Source: an uncultured Prevotellaceae bacterium (lineage in GTDB: Bacteria; Bacteroidota; Bacteroidia; Bacteroidales; Bacteroidaceae). Taken from it: DNA of 32,993 nt. Both the position numbers and the translations under genes were made by a program. The stretch is taken from contig CAMJZV010000030.1 of the NCBI GenBank assembly GCA_946410305.1, positions 1-32,993 on the forward strand, read 5' to 3'. Every line of letters starts with the position of its first letter. Position 1 is the stretch's first letter. Positions 32,670-32,993 of this stretch are shown here, in pieces. Below the pieces are notes generated by a model. It ran no database searches and had not been told where the DNA came from. It saw only the letters and a program-made list of their open reading frames with translations.

Positions 32670-32993
32670 AAAAGAGTGGATCGACAAGGTCTGTTCGTCA
32701 CATAAGTTTAAACACCCCGAATTGGTAGAGAAAGTCATACGTGCTTTCTCACTTTTGGAAATGCTTGTCAAGGAGGGCTGCCCTCTAACATTCAAGGGTG
32801 GAACTAGCCTCCTGCTGATTCTCGGCAGTGAGGCTCGAAGACTCTCCATAGATATTGATATACTCTGCCCTCCTGGTACGGACATAGAGCAGTATCTGCA
32901 GAACTGCGATAAATATGGATTCACAGACTGCAAGGTCATCCGTCGTGAGAACAGAAATGGCAATATCCCCAAGGGCCACTACAAATCATTCTT
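32647..32993 (+). CDS. AbiEii-type nucleotidyltransferase toxin (partial, cut by window end)
   Basis: The first 115 codons of a nucleotidyltransferase toxin of the AbiEii/MenT superfamily (PF08843 type), which in known members blocks translation by modifying tRNA or related targets. TFKGGTSLLLI (GGTS at 51-54) and RLSIDIDIL (Asp69 and Asp71) are the nucleotide- and metal-binding motifs. It starts at ATG 32647 within the antitoxin gene. The frame is open to the end of the window, so the C-terminal two thirds are not visible. Confidence 0.85.
   Translation, partial: MILKECFEKEWIDKVCSSHKFKHPELVEKVIRAFSLLEMLVKEGCPLTFKGGTSLLLILGSEARRLSIDIDILCPPGTDIEQYLQNCDKYGFTDCKVIRRENRNGNIPKGHYKSF

Overview
The window looks like chromosomal DNA of a Bacteroidales bacterium, most likely Prevotellaceae (Prevotella/Segatella type). 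The grounds are Bacteroidota-type promoters (TTTG, 19-22 bp, TAnnTTTG) instead of E. coli-like ones, the leuA-leuC-leuD-cimA-leuB gene order that I recall from Bacteroides, Bacteroidota families (DUF4301-like, DUF5715-like, DUF6577-like), and a GH51 arabinofuranosidase with a signal peptide. These are inferences from sequence; no database search was possible.

Region 1 (about 1-10.2 kb) is the downstream part of a surface polysaccharide (capsule/O-antigen type) locus, all on +, tightly packed and visibly AT-rich: an N-terminally truncated FrhB-like protein, a polysaccharide pyruvyl transferase, GT4 and GT2 glycosyltransferases, a DegT/StrS-type PLP enzyme, an ATP-grasp ligase, a sugar epimerase/reductase, a membrane-anchored endonuclease/exonuclease/phosphatase-fold protein, a PglC/WcaJ-type initiating phosphosugar transferase, a nucleotidyltransferase-fold protein and a WbuC-type cupin. 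Flippase and polymerase genes are not seen and presumably lie upstream.

Region 2 (10.2-15.1 kb) is an accessory patch: gene debris, a minus-strand operon of two paralogous small HNH/zinc-ribbon-like proteins preceded by a frameshifted gene remnant, a PIG-L deacetylase, a second WbuC paralog, hairpin-rich DNA, a RAYT-like (Y1 transposase) protein that has lost its HUH histidines, and a promoter-driven pair of small unknown genes.

Region 3 (15.1-22.0 kb) is housekeeping: a QueH / 5-formyl-THF cyclo-ligase fusion, a CapD/WbpM-type nucleotide-sugar 4,6-dehydratase behind a textbook promoter, a DUF4301-like protein and an M3 peptidase lipoprotein.

Region 4 (22.1-29.2 kb) is the branched-chain amino acid operon leuA-leuC-leuD-cimA-leuB followed by a TPR protein. 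It is preceded by a complete ribosome-mediated attenuator: promoter, 25-codon leader peptide rich in Ile/Leu/Val, a perfect 9-bp antiterminator pairing and an intrinsic terminator. Region 5 (29.2-33 kb) has a DUF5715-like protein, a secreted arabinofuranosidase, a strong terminator, a gene remnant, and an AbiEi/AbiEii-type toxin-antitoxin pair cut by the window end.

The most unusual large-scale signal is a dispersed family of tandem repeats with a strict 7-bp period. I count eight arrays. Seven share a degenerate NNTRAAN/NNTGARN core in one orientation; the one in cimA has a different unit. They occur between genes (touching the start codons of the M3 peptidase, leuA and the DUF5715-like gene, and forming one arm of a terminator) and also in-frame inside genes (RAYT-like, QueH-MTHFS linker, cimA, DUF5715-like). 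A second, C-rich palindromic repeat is translated inside leuC. Heptamer repeats invading coding sequence in this way are the strongest candidate for something undescribed, together with the leu attenuator.
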